A DNA stretch of 64,000 bases. Origin: Phytophthora colocasiae. Lineage: Eukaryota > Oomycota > Peronosporomycetes > Peronosporales > Peronosporaceae. Below, piece by piece: positions 34,756 through 45,942 of this stretch. The position numbers were made by a program, and so were the translations under genes. How positions within the stretch are numbered: the stretch's first letter is position 1; the number at the start of each line of letters is the position of its first letter. The stretch lies in NCBI GenBank assembly GCA_018806915.1, contig JAGKQI010000011.1, forward strand, positions 62,001-126,000, written 5' to 3'. The notes below the pieces were generated by a model. That model was not told where the DNA came from. It saw only the letters and a program-made list of their open reading frames with translations, and ran no database searches.

Positions 34756-36297
34756 CAGTGCTGCTATTAACTATAGGCGCACTCAAAATTTTTAGCTGCT
34801 GCTCCACTGAAAGCTTTTTGAAAAGTGCCGCACCCAAGATAGCACGCCCGACTGATGCAAACGACGTATCTGTGGTAGATTTCTTGGAAAGGGCAACCAA
34901 TGAAAAAAAAAGCAAAATGGAGATTTATTATGTGTTCTAAACTATAGGCGCACATGCTAATCTCTAAACTATTTGTCGATCGGACCGCCATTTTTGAGAA
35001 CAACGTGAGCCATTCGAGTTGGCATACCGTCCACGAGGTGCCGTAAGTAGTTTTGCTTGATGCTGTCCCAGCTACGAGTGATCTGAGCCTTTAATTCCTC
35101 TTTAGTATCGAACTGCCGCCCGCCTTCATACACAGACCACGCCAACTGCCCCCAAACATTTTCTATTGGGTTCAAATCTGGGCTTTTAGAAGGCCACTTC
35201 AGCTTACGGATCCCCAGCGCCTCAATGTGAGCCTTAGTAAATCGTGATTCGTGAATAGATGCGTTGTCTTGCTGAAAAATTGGTCTCGACATGCCATGAT
35301 TTTCACGAAGGTTATTCGAGAAAAGGTGTAAGATAGTTGTCCAGCGTTTTAGTGTAGCATTCAGAGTTTTGTCTCCCTCCAGAAAAGCGATCTCAGTTTT
35401 TCCAAAATAGTTTATGCCCGCCCACACCATCACACTTCCTCCCCCACTCGCTCGCTTCGAGAAAAGTTCATGATTGTTCCTGACGTCGTGTCAGTAGTAC
35501 TGGTCGCCGTCAGGACCGTCCAAGTTAAATTTCTTTTCGTCACTAAAACAATACGACGCCAAATCCTGGTTTTACTTAAAAATTTTGCAGCAAAAGCTGC
35601 TCGGGCAATCTTATGGTGCGGCTTGATGGCCGGCGACGGTTTGCGCTTGATCCACTTGGCCAGTTTAGACGAGTTGAGCAGCTTACGAATTGTACTGGGT
35701 TGTAGAACGCCTTCGAGCTCCACCGACACCCGTTTGGAGGATAATTTTTTCACGGTGGCCAGTCGAAACACTCGACGAGCCATGCGTTTTGTAAGCATTT
35801 AGCCTTCCTTCCGACCTTTTGATGGGTTTTAGCAGAACGAAACGTCAAAACGTTTCGTACAGCATGCTCACTGCGCTTGAGCTCACGTGCGATCCACCTG
35901 TTACTTCTGCCGTCTCGGTGGTGAGCCAAAACGCGACCTTTCTCCTCCTCGGTCAATCTTGGCCCCCTTGGCATTTTGGAGAATCTCCGAAGCCTCGAAA
36001 TGTGGCGCCAGCAAAATATCATGCACAGGGAAACTAACCGTACAATTTTCAGCCAATTAAAAACAATGAATTCTGCAAAATTTTGCCTAATCGCTAGTGC
36101 GCCTATAGATTGGAACACCCTCAAATCTGTCAATTTCCATCGTTTGCCTGCAACAATTGGAGATCGCGAAAGTAGAATAAGCACGAGTGGGTAGCAGCAG
36201 TTGAGCATGTTCTGCGGGATGTGGCGCTTTACAAAACAGTTTCTGTCGAACAGCAGCAGAAAAAAAATGAGTGCGCCTATAGTTAATAGCAGCACTG
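34756..36297 (-). mobile_element. Tc1-type DNA transposon inserted in ABCA2
   Basis: The termini are perfect 28-bp inverted repeats beginning cagtgctgctattaac (34756-34783 and 36270-36297), followed by a further ~35-40 bp of imperfect inverted similarity. They are flanked by the TA target duplication (34754-34755 and 36298-36299). The element is 1,542 bp, as expected for Tc1/mariner. It carries one transposase on the minus strand and nothing else. Confidence 0.97.
34969..35974 (-). pseudogene. Tc1-type DD34E transposase (degenerate)
   Basis: The start MPRGPRLTEEEK leads into an N-terminal helix-turn-helix (DGRSNRWIARELKRS). A linker and the DDE catalytic core follow. The second Asp (FQQDNA) and the Glu (SPDLNPIENVW) are separated by exactly 34 residues, the DD34E signature. 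The first Asp (SDEKKF) is reached only across a frame break near 35546. Another frame break lies near 35800, and a TGG-to-TGA-type stop is at 35491-35493. At about 335 residues the reconstructed length fits the family. As written it cannot be active, so mobilisation would need a transposase made elsewhere. Confidence 0.95.
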
Positions 36298-37045
36298 TAT
36301 GGAGGAGTGTGAAGCGCTGTGTTCGCGTGTCGGTATCATGGTTGGCGGTCGTCTTCGCTGCTACGGAACCGTGCAGCACCTCAAGTCTCGTTTCGGCGAT
36401 GGTCTAATGTTCGACGTCAAGCTGGACACGCCCACTGTTGAAGAACTGGAGTACCTGGTTCAGCACGTGTTCGGCAATGGCGACGAGTTCGTCACTCTGG
36501 ACAATCTGGAGGACAAGTGCCGTGCGTTCGGCAACGCTCAACTTGCTGCACGTGTGACGGCATCCCACCCGACCGGCTACAGTCTTGCGGCTGCCATGGA
36601 GCGCGACGGATTCATCCGAGCTGAAGCCTTTTGCTCCTGGTGCGTAGAGGAAACGCGCTTTGATGCGTTGAATGACTACCTCTTGAACGCGTTCGGTTCT
36701 GGGTGGCGTCTTGGTCATGGAGCGTCAGAACGACTTCTGCCGGTTCAAGGTCCGTGGATCCAACAACGAAGTAAAGTTGTCCAAAAATGTTCGCTCTTGC
36801 TGAGAATGTGAAGGCGGACATGCACATTCGGGAGTACAGCGTTTCACAGACGACACTTGAGCAGATCTTTCAACTCCCGTTTGCTAGCCAGCAAGAGGAA
36901 GAGAAGGGTGTCGCTCGTGGTGTCTTCCAGGCGTAGACCGTACATGTAGTAGAACTACCACTGGATACCAAAATGAAAATATACTCAATATGATACGACG
37001 TCATTGCAACTAAACACGTCTGTGGGCTTGCTTCTTCACCGTCAA

Positions 37046-38199
37046 TCACTTCCCGGCAGCATATTCCGATTGCCTGTACGGCATGTTGCTGCACCTTTGA
37101 TCGTTCGGGAATCGCAGTCGTGCTTTTTCACATGCCGGCAGAGCCCCTGCATCCAAACATGCTGTCTTCATTTCCTCTACAGCAACAAAAAAAAACATAT
37201 TAGTCCAGTCGTAATATCACCAGCATACATGGAAACTATCTCACCATTTTTGTCGCTAGTAATTGTTATGAACCAGCACCCAGCAGCTTGGACTAGTGCT
37301 GTCGAGCCGAATCGCTTCATGCTTTCCACAACGATTTCCAATCCACCTTTTGAGACGATTTCGATCATACTCGCATCTTGCACACAAAACCATCGGTAAA
37401 GTAAGTTACAGCTGTGTAGAATAATAAAACACGTAGTACAGTACCTTGACGCAAACTTAGGTTTGCTAGAGCGAGACAACTTAGACCCTGCACTTGCTCA
37501 TCAAGGGGAAACCTCTCCATAGCTGAAAGAACGAGACGACGACTTTCAGGGTTGACACGTACCACAGATTCGTCTGGTCACAAGGAGAAAAAATCGTTAA
37601 CTACGTTAAAGCAAGAGGCATAGACGGCTAGATAATTTACCTGCAATTTTGGGATGAGCTAGCACAGATAACCCAGCCATGTTGGCAGACACGTCGTCCG
37701 GAAGTGCCACCATCGCGTCAATGAGTGAAATGATCCCTCCACTCGATGTTATGATCGCGATATGACCATCCGCTTGATTCGCGTACTCTGCCAGACACAA
37801 GAGCCCGTCCCGTTGGAGTGTTAGCGAGTCCGGAAACTGCTTCATCTTGTCAATGATCGTCTGAATCACCACTCGTGCACTCGCTTCAGCCTTTTCACTT
37901 CCACGATCTTCGTTATCTTCTCCTGTTGTTGTTGAAGCAGATATTTCAGCCGACTTATCCTCCACACTTCGAATTACGCCTTTCAAAGCTCGAACACCGT
38001 GTGATTGTATCCGAATATCCATCGGGAACTTCTTCATAATCTGCAATATTGCACTCCCATCACCTACATCTCGACCCACCGCTCGACGCATAATAGCTGC
38101 TGGATCTGTTGCAGCAACCGTCGAGACCTGGTCAGGTCTAGTTTGTAATGCAGTAGGCGTCACGACCTCCACTGGTCTCTCCTTCACCAAGACAGACAT
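37046..38199 (-). CDS. Armadillo-repeat protein with acidic N-terminus
   Basis: The exons give repeats of the form LQIMKKFPMDIRIQSHGVRAL, MKQFPDSLTLQRDGLLCLAEYA, MERFPLDEQVQGLSCLALANL and MKRFGSTALVQAAGCWFI, clear ARM-type alpha-solenoid units of about 50 residues. Three introns have GT..AG ends and all split after codon base 1: 37574-37640, 37377-37444 and 37177-37220. The ATG at 38199 is the first Met. An acidic run (DEEEEEEEKEEEKEK) lies just upstream in the same open frame, so the true start may be further 5'. A single-base shift near 37077 would continue the ARM pattern (VQQHAVQAIGICC) toward ABCA2's 3' end, so the 3' end is uncertain. It probably acts as a protein-interaction scaffold. 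Confidence 0.7.
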
Positions 38200-38297
38200 C
38201 TGCTCCTCCTTTACTTCTAGTTTATTACGATCTTTTTCTTTCTCCTCCTCCTTTTCTTCTTCTTCTTCTTCTTCATCTTCCTCTTCAACTTCAAGGA

Positions 38298-38684
38298 TCA
38301 ATATGGCAGCGCCTGAACAACAGCCTGGACAACATTCTGCGTCGCTTCCACCGTGGACTTCTGGTTGCTCATGTGGTCATGACAAATACCTAATAGCTCC
38401 CGAGTAAGTTTTGTATACTTAACTAGAGCACACACGAAACTGAAGGCGCGAAGTGGATCGTCCAGAAGCATCGAGGCGAGTTTACGCTCGAGAACATATT
38501 GAGGCAGGCGATCCAATTGGAGAAACGACACGCTACCGGCTGGAGGCGCCAGACCGGCAGGCAATTGACGCAATAAACAAGCCAAGGACAAGGACAGAGG
38601 CAGAAAAGAAGTGTCTACAGGCTCCTCCTTCTTGATCTTGGCCTGCTGCAGCAGCAGCAGCATGTGCGCGGTGGTGTCCAGCAT
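38298..38684 (-). CDS. Unrecognised small helical protein
   Basis: One hundred and twenty-eight codons run from ATG 38684 and end with a stop that overlaps the open frame of the ARM gene. It is Leu-rich and probably alpha-helical (LLLLQQAKIKKEEPVD, LDRLPQYVLERKL). It could be a separate gene, or the 5' part of the ARM gene separated by a one-base error, since the acidic frame begins right at its end. No family is recognised. Confidence 0.4.
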   Translation of the reverse strand: MLDTTAHMLLLLQQAKIKKEEPVDTSFLPLSLSLACLLRQLPAGLAPPAGSVSFLQLDRLPQYVLERKLASMLLDDPLRAFSFVCALVKYTKLTRELLGICHDHMSNQKSTVEATQNVVQAVVQALPY

Positions 38685-38830
38685 GTTATTACGATATTGA
38701 ACAGTGTTTTTATCATGAGACGGGCGCGATCTTGTAATAGAGGCCTTTTCGATTTTCACTAGCAATTTGTAAGGTCACTTTTATATTTTCAACCAATAGT
38801 AAATATCTATGAGACGGGACAAAAATTCAG

Positions 38831-38855
38831 TGATTGGATGAAATGTCCCTTTATA
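38831..38855 (+). promoter_or_regulatory. CCAAT-like plus TATA-like promoter of bZIP2
   Basis: tgattggatgaaa (inverted CCAAT) is followed by tttataag. The same 13-mer and a following TATAA occur upstream of the paralogous bZIP1 gene in U1/U3. The motif is absent from the truncated duplicate at 18504. Confidence 0.5.
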
Positions 38856-38879
38856 AGCAAATCGAGTTTCGAGACAGTC

Positions 38880-40493
38880 CGAGAAGCTCTGTGCCTCCTA
38901 TTTGATGCAGGTGGCGACGCCCAAGCACGCGAACATGCTCGCTCCCAGCGGCGCTGGAGCTTCTATGGCTCCACCCACACACTGGAGCGCTGACGACCAA
39001 GCTCTTCTGGACATTCTACTGCTCACAGAGCCTGAGACGGGTGATGGAGCAGCAATTCTGAAGGACGTGGACATGGCGGAGGCCTTTACCGCATCAACGC
39101 CACAAGCCCCGCAGGAAGTGCTGCCGGCCTCTCCCGTGATGACAGAGACGAAAGTAGGGAAAGAATCGCCTAAGGGGAAACTCTCAGCCATGGAGAGACG
39201 CGCCAGACACCGAGAGGTGGTGAAGCGCGCTTACCATCGCAACAAGGTCAGAAGATGGAGTTTTATGAGGATGCCAAGGACGGAAGATGATACTAATTAT
39301 GATTAACTTTTGTCATTTTGTTTACTTTAGGCGGCGCTTCAAGACTCTGCGGGACACAGTGAAGGAGCTCGAGCAGCAGTTGGAGAAGCTGTCGATGAAC
39401 AAACAAAAACAAGAGAATCCGCCTCAAGCCAAAGATACAAACGAAATTCAGAGAAGATATGCACTGCTGACGAACGAGCAGGAGGAGCTGGGCAACGAAG
39501 CAGCCAGATTACGACTGCTGCTCAACTACAGACAGCAGTTCGCCACTAACATGGTGGCAATGGCCCAACGAGCGGCCTCCATCTCGTCCGACGAGTCCGG
39601 ACAACTCAGATACAGACTCTGACACAGCTACAACGTCGTCCACAGCTTCGCTGCCCACGAACTCTCCGTCAGCGTCTCCCATGTACTTGATGCAGCCTCG
39701 CCTCTGGCGGCACACGGCAGTGATTGCGATATCTCCCCACTGAGCTCAGTACAGAAGACTAAGACGCCGTTCTACAATGAACCGCGCCCTACGTTCGTGG
39801 GAGCGACTATCACAGGAAAGACGCCGCTGGCCGTGGCTATGCGGAAGCAGTTGGGCTACAAACCGCTCAGTTTCACTGAGTCTACGACGCTCGTGAACGA
39901 GATCTACCGCTCCATTCTATCCTTCTCACTCAGTGGCAGAGCAATTAGCACGGGAGCTAACATCATGGGCTGGGAGGACAAGCGGCTGCTGGATGAAACG
40001 AGCCTCAAGTTCTCGCTGCGCAAACGCTTCCCTGGACAGAATGCGATGCAGTTGATGACAAGTACGTGGCAGTGCTTTTCGGACCCGGACTGCACAGAGA
40101 CCAAGTTCCGGGGCCTCATGACGCCCGCATCTTGCAGCGCGTGAACGATGACACGATTGTGGCTTTGCGTGAGTCTTGGAGTGAAGACGGCACCAAACTC
40201 TACCGATGCGTGTATTTATTGTTCCGTGTGCGCACTCGGAAGGGCTTCATCATCTGTGTGCAGTCGGTGTCGCCCGAGCGGGTAACAGATCCGACATTAA
40301 GCTCCATCAGCCGCGATGGCAAACCTGTTAAATGGACGGAGTTGTCAGGCTGGTTCGTCTTCGAGCCTACTGTGGATGGAGAAAACCGCGATCTATTCTA
40401 CCAGGAAGGTGCACAGGTCGAATACGGCGGCTGCATGGACTACGGCGACCACGAATCGATCCCGACCCTCGCCATGAACACGCTGTCTATCGT
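38880..40493. repeat. Right copy of the 1.6-kb direct duplication
   Basis: It pairs with 18479-20085. This copy has the native promoter upstream and the native 3' end of the gene downstream, so it is likely the source locus. Confidence 0.95.
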
Positions 40494-40554
40494 TTTTAAG
40501 TGGGAGAACATGATGGTCGGCTCAATCTTCACCCTTCCGTCGACATCATGGTAG
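38905..40554 (+). CDS. Oomycete bZIP/START-like regulator 2
   Basis: Exon 1 (114 codons) ends in a basic region, RRARHREVVKRAYHRNK. An 84-bp phase-0 intron (39247-39330, GTCAGA..TTTAG) follows, then the zipper L120-L127-L134. With standard spacing the invariant Asn is His102 and the invariant Arg is Tyr110. The rest includes a Ser/Asp-rich linker and a START-like region with VNDDTIVAL, LLFRVRTRKGFIICV and a final WEN..FTLPS. These align with bZIP1 (NDNTLLI, LLFRIRLPNGYLICF, WES..FALYG), so the two are paralogs. Extra or missing bases occur near 39340, 39600, 39690 and 40123. Related oomycete proteins are often annotated as M96 mating-specific family; that link is from memory and unverified. 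Confidence 0.7.
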
Positions 40555-40781
40555 ACAGCAGGGTTTTCTCATTTAACTTAGCCTGGCCCAGATCGACTTG
40601 CAGCGTGCAGGAGGAGGAAGTATGCGGTTTGTGCTGGGTTCGATGTGTATTGTGCTATATAATCATTTGACCACCAATCCTGCGGTTCACGTTAGTTGAT
40701 TCCGTTATCTGACGTAGTTAGATCTGGAAGTAGTTCGCAAACAGGGCCTCGGTGCTGAACTCAATGATCATCCTATATTTC

Positions 40782-41888
40782 TCAGTCGTATCGCGAGTTG
40801 CCGCTGTTGATCCTGGTCGTCGTGATGCCCAGTGACGTGAGAGAATGAGATCCGTAGCAGCAGCTTGACTAGCCAGGAGCCGTTTGACCTCTTCCAGTTC
40901 CTTGGCTGCAGACTGCTCCACAGCTACAAGTCGCTCCTCGAAAGCTTGGGTCGCAGTTGCGAATCGCTCAGCCACTCTTACAGCCTCTGTTGTGCCTGCT
41001 CGAAGCGCAAGTTCTCGACGCTGTGCATCGATGATTGAGACCAGCGTTGCTCGCTCACTATATCGTTGTCAGTTGATTACGTCGGTAAAAGCATCAAGAA
41101 GAGTTCAACGTGCCTTTCCCAAGCCTCCTCTTCCTTTGACGTGAACGTCACAAGCCGCATGCGTGCATCGAGGAGACTTTACTTGACCTTGAAGTCTGTG
41201 CTTTTGCCTTAGACTTTCCTGGTTTCTTTAACTTAACTTGTTCCACTGCAGAAATCTGTCGAGTAGGCGATTCGATCGTGCTTTTGCCGTGGTTTCTGCA
41301 GATATTTTCACAGTCAGCAAGTGGCTTTACAGATCCAACCACTTTGTCTCACCCAATTCGTCGTACTAAGTGTAAAAGGCTCGACCGTCGTGACCTTGTT
41401 GTAGTCCTGGTCAGTTGCACCTCTGCCAATCTGCATCACAAAACCGTTTTAAAAGCTGTAGCCACCTCCAAGCCTTAACTTCCGAATTGCAGTCAGTAAC
41501 TCGTACTTCTGCTGCGCTTCAACTACATGTTCCCGAGCACGTTCTTGTCGTGCCAGGTGCATCTGGATGGAGCTTTCTTGCGACTCAGTTGGGTGCAGCA
41601 GAGCCGCCTCCGTCTCAGAAGCAGTGGCCATAGTAAAGCGATTTCCATGTGCTTCTTCCTCTTCAGCAGCGAACTCCTCTGCTCGCAACGACCTTGAATT
41701 CGTCTATAGAAATTCCATTTAGCCGAACCTTCAGTAAAAAAAAAAATCCGGTTAAAAAGATGCATCACCTTGGGTGAAAACGTGCACTCGTTATCCTGCT
41801 GCAGTCGCAGCTCCTGTGATTTACTCGCCAGCTTGCGCTGTCCGTGCAGCTTCCAGGCCAACTGCTTGTCGTAGATGGCGCTGTCCAT
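40782..41888 (-). CDS. Coiled-coil ECTF protein, copy U3
   Basis: The start is at 41888 and the stop at 40782. The first exon with ECTFSPK is intact, and the coiled-coil exon is open. The central Lys/Pro-rich exon reads AVEQVKLKKPGKSKAK without a break, better than in U1. Small indels relative to U1 occur near 40735-40770, 40987, 41000, 41180 and 41460. An A-run of eleven near 41737 is longer than in the other copies. Confidence 0.5.
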
Positions 41889-42464
41889 TTGTGGTAAAGA
41901 CGATATTGGTACAGTGTACCAAGAAAAATAAAGGACTCGGCTGGGAACCTCTTTGACTTGATACTATAGGGATGCATCAAACCTATCGGAACAAAGAGTA
42001 TCAAGGTCAATGTAGATCTCCGCCAGCCCACAGCGCGGTCAATACTGCGAAATGAGCGGCGAAACTTGGCATACAGGTAGAAGGCATCTTCATGAACATA
42101 CACCTGCACAGCGTTCCTAGCGGAGAAGCAGTTGTAGCAGGCGCACCACTGCAATATAAGTGCAAGGAACCGGGTCAAGGGTGATATCTATGAAGGTTTC
42201 CGTGAGCCAATCAGCGCCAAGCGGAATCTTACGCGTCTGATTGGCTGAAAATCACGGCGATTACGAATCTGCTTAATTAAAATAAGCTTACAAATCTGCT
42301 TAATTTTAATGAAGCTGAAAGCTTATTATAAAAATAAGTTTATTTCTGATTGGATGAAAATCCGAGTGATTGTCTACGTCATCACCGGCTATAAATGTAA
42401 ATACCCAAAAAATTCGTTAGCCTGTGTAATGCAGAGTCGCTTTCATCTGTCGTTAACCTGTGTA

Positions 42465-43841
42465 ATGCCGATTCGCTTGCCTCCGCTCGTGCCGCCGCCG
42501 CCACTGCGAGCGCCTGTAGCACGCACTACCGTTGCAGATTCCTCACCGGCATCACCGCCTTCTTCACCCAGTACGATGACGACTGCTGCGGACCAGAGAC
42601 GCCGACAGACGTCTGCAAAGCAGCGAGTAACGTTGGACGACGTAGAGCGCCACATTATGCAGATTTCACCGCACTTACCGTCAGATACCAAGCGCCGCAT
42701 GGCCAAGGCGGAGCTCAAGCGTCTCAAGCACTGCGAGATCGTGCGCCAGTCGCGCGTACGCAAGAAGGTGAGGACATGGATGCTATACTGTCATTGACAT
42801 GATAACTTTTGTAAACCTATATATGACTGGTTAAACAGAACGAGCGTAAAGCGACTACGCCAGGTAAATGACGAGCTGGAAACAGAGCTGAACAATATGC
42901 TGACGACCTACAGACGCCAACACGACTGGATGCAGTTCGACGAACGCAGCTCTACGCGATGTTCTGTTCAAAAAGTTTGTGCATTCGATCTACGAGGTGC
43001 GCGGACTCCGCAGAGAAAGCTCGGAGCTCAAAGACCAGATCCTCATCTACGACGCACTTGGGAGAGTAGATGCAACGGCTTCAGGAAGACTTTACAATTC
43101 CGAGACAACTTGGCTCGAGAACGTCCATCGGCACAGTCCACTTCCAGGAACTCGGTGGAAGAAGCTAGAGATATCATGATCGATTCGCACTGGCAAGCAA
43201 CATCATTCTTCGAAACGATGCAGAAGGTGGAGGCTGGGGAGGAGGAGAAGACGATGGGTTGGACGCAGCACCAACGGATCACACAGGACGGAAGAGTGCA
43301 GTTCAACTTTACAAAGAGTGATTGAGACCATTGGGACGGAGGAGCTGGTGCACAAGAGCTGGGAAATGTACTGCGACTTTGGACTGTATCACGGCATCTA
43401 TTCGTCCGTGCAGAAGCTCGAGATTCTACAGAAAATCAATGACAACACGCTGTTGATCCGCCGAGACCTACAGGAAGGGAGCTCAGCACCAATATTCCGC
43501 ACAGTCTTCCTGCTGTTCCGGATACGACTGCCGAATGGATACCTCATCTGTTTCAGATCGCATAACCTCGCGGGTGTGCGTCGAGGACGACGACGACCCG
43601 AAATGTGCAGTGGATGGAAATGTTTTACTGGCTTATGATCACGGACCCACCCCAAGAGGATGCAGAACAGGGAGTTGTTGGGCCTCAAAGACCTCCCGTG
43701 CGAGGTTGTGATGTCACATTTGGGGGGCAACTCTCAACGGCCGAAGCAGAAAGCACGCCACGATTTGAAGTACCAGATCGCGATGGCTCTACCCGTTGGG
43801 AGAGTAACACTGCTGCGCCATTGTTCGCGCTGTATGGATAG
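42465..43841 (+). CDS. bZIP/START-like regulator, copy U3
   Basis: The basic region is intact (RKKVRT at the donor, with AAG AAG GTGAGG). The five-A run in caaaaagtttgtg is restored, unlike in U1 and U2. One substitution changes TKCRM to TKRRM. Extra or missing bases near 42851, 42950, 43061, 43154, 43318, 43573, 43602 and 43725-43800 break the frame. The START-like core is otherwise the same as in U2. Confidence 0.7.
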
Positions 43842-44113
43842 TGCTAATTTCTCTAATATTTATCCAAAACTGTATAGGACGAACTTAGTAGTAGGTAGCC
43901 ATTATTGCGCCATGTTGGCTACGATTGTATTGCCTATCAAAAAAAGTCCCTGCTATTTTTGTATAATATTTAGTTGACTCCACTCTAGAAACTCTTAAGC
44001 GCTATGGACGATCAGAGATACCTTTCGATGCCATGATTAAGCAGATGAGTGCAAGTAAGAAGATCTCAATTAGCAAAAGGATTGCAACGCTTGGACGATC
44101 ATATGGAAGATAT

Positions 44114-44994
44114 TTATTGCAGCATCGTGTAAATTTTCCTGACGATTTCTTTAATCCTTCAAAAGTCGGTATGGTATCGGTGAGTGGAAGAGTACACTCT
44201 GCTGTCGGACCCTCTCGTCTTCACTGGATCAAGAACTTCCACTGAGAAAATTAGTCACAATGCCATACACCACAGATAGTTCTTCGACATCAGCAACAAC
44301 TTCCAGCCCCGTCACATTCTGAACCAGTCCTTGCAGCATATCTTCACGCTTTGCTTGGACAAGTGAAATTCTCTTGGTGCCACGCTGGAGCACGAACTCG
44401 AATCGACCTTTCAGGAGCACGTTCTTCCCAACGACGTCTTCTTTGACTAATATGCGGACATTCTTGAGTAGACGACTAACAGTTTCAAGGATCGGGGCGA
44501 TAAAAAGCAATCTCTTGGCTTCTTTCCCATCCCAGAGTTGTCCATAGAGTTCCCGCATGTCAACAATACGAGCGAGGAGTAGCTCGATCTCAGCATCAGG
44601 AATATCGCTGGGCTGAAGGTCGTAAGAATCGTCGAAGTTGTAAATAGGTTTGATATCTTCCTAACAAAGACTCGAATAGTCCGCAGTCTTGTCGACATCG
44701 TGTTTTTTCCGCTTTTTGTGTGTTTTTCTTCGCGTTTGTCTTCTGGTTCACCTCTTGATTCTTCTGACGAATCATTGCATTGATTGCAGCCCATCGCTTA
44801 AGACGTTCGGAGTGACGGTATATTGTAGTTGGTGGTGCCACGCCGAGAGCCATGGCTGGGGAGCGGTCGTTTTCTTGCTTCGGAACTACCACCAGCACGT
44901 GGATAGCCTTCTTCGTCGGAGCACCTCCAAACACGTCGCCAATCTCTTCCGCTGGGTCGATTTCTCCGTCCAGTAGCCCCTTTACGTGATCAGG
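44114..44994 (-). pseudogene. CRN body with nuclease-type domain, copy U3
   Basis: HVLVVVP, the basic stretch, LVQAKRED and VYGIVTNFL are all present. The frame breaks near 44245 (ctcgag has become ctgag), near 44663 (a stop from tcctaac) and near 44727 (an extra T). It shares the stop and the 9-base loss with U2 but the head side with U1, so U3 looks like a recombinant of the two subtypes. Confidence 0.65.
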
Positions 44995-45255
44995 AAGCTT
45001 TTCAGTGCGATCGTTGGTGCGGCGGGCAGCGCGTTCTCGGTGAGGGTAGATGAGAGCGACACGGTGGGCGACTTGAAGAAGGTAATCAAGGTGGAAAATG
45101 CAAGAACTATTACGTGTGGCGCCAAAGACCTGCAGCTCTTCCCGAACGATGCTGGTGTGAGGGAGAATTTACGAGCGTATTTAAGGTGTACATGTTTGAA
45201 AGAACCAGATTACTTAATGTCTATTCCCAATGGTCTGCTCAATTCCAAATTTTGA
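44986..45255 (+). pseudogene. Crinkler LFLAK head fragment, copy U3
   Basis: The translation is identical to that of the U1 copy at 7786-8055, including the loss of the LFLAK tail (LQLFPND) and the lack of an ATG. AAGCTT at 44995-45000 again marks the head-to-head joint with the CRN body. Confidence 0.8.
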
Positions 45256-45657
45256 AGGATCAGTTGATGTGAAGGAGCAGCACGATTTGGTAGTCATCTT
45301 TTGTCACCTGGGACCTCAGAGTTTACGCGAACCAGGCGGCGTATGACCAGCCAACCGCTACAAGTGAACTCGGCGATCGAGTATGGCGAGATGGATGTTA
45401 TACTTTGATGGTTTTTATTCTTGATTAGCCATTAGTGATCGGGTTCTTTAAATACATGTAAGATTTTCTTTCAGACGAAATGAAGTCGCTGTCTGATCGG
45501 ACTACGGGTTTCCAGACCAAGAAGATACTGACGATGAGGACTGCGTTCCTGACGACGAGGATGTCCACATTCTCGTCGACATCTCAAGAATGAGCTTCGT
45601 CTTCTTCGCTCACTTGTACGTTGCTTGAGTTGGCGTTTTGAGTGTGACTGATGTGCC

Positions 45658-45942
45658 ATGACAGGACGAGTCTGTCCGTCACTCAAAGTTAACATTACAG
45701 TTATTTTTACTTTCCGTAATTTACCATCTAGACCTTCTTTCGACCACGTATTTATCCAGTCGTCGTACAGGATGTTTATTTACCAGCATGCGGATGAGCT
45801 TAACTGTGACCGGAAAACTATCACGCTACTGATCCAACAGTTAGGCTTTGATTGCCGATTGATCTCCATTCGGAACAAATGCCCCAAATTTGGGTTGCCC
45901 ATCAGTCAAGGTAGAACAGTCTATCTACAGCTATTGAATTAG
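45658..45942 (+). CDS. Unrecognised small ORF, copy U3
   Basis: Ninety-four open codons from ATG to stop, with the conserved C-terminal block MFIYQHADELNCDRK..VYLQLLN intact. Compared with U2, the N-terminal part differs. No family is recognised. Confidence 0.35.
   Translation: MTGRVCPSLKVNITVIFTFRNLPSRPSFDHVFIQSSYRMFIYQHADELNCDRKTITLLIQQLGFDCRLISIRNKCPKFGLPISQGRTVYLQLLN

Larger units (their letters stand above)
29572..36936 (+). pseudogene. ABCA-type full-size ABC transporter 2 (disrupted by a Tc1 element)
   Basis: This is the tandem paralog of ABCA1 with the same domain order. It has Walker A motifs GHNGAGKTT and GINGAGKTT, both LSGG signatures, and a shared C-terminus ending SQQEEEKGVARGVFQA with the stop at 36934-36936. 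The start ATG 29572 gives MAPDKGK just after the core promoter. Frame breaks occur near 30165, 30365, 31974, 32050, 32157 (10 bp lost at the NBD1 D-loop), 32704, 33323, 33372, 33540, 33833, 33887, 34236, 34360, 36703 and 36786. The transposon at 34756-36297 interrupts NBD2 immediately after the H-loop TTHS. The gene cannot make a full protein as written. Upstream and downstream frames align with ABCA1 throughout. Confidence 0.95.

Noticed and set aside
38225..38290. Glu-rich repeat as a separate gene or simple-sequence element
   Set aside because: It is continuous with the ARM gene's open frame and is a common type of acidic tract, so I treated it as a possible N-terminal extension.
18479..40493. 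The two bZIP2 copies as an assembly duplication of one locus
   Set aside because: They differ by base substitutions and a 9-bp in-frame indel, and have different flanks on both sides.
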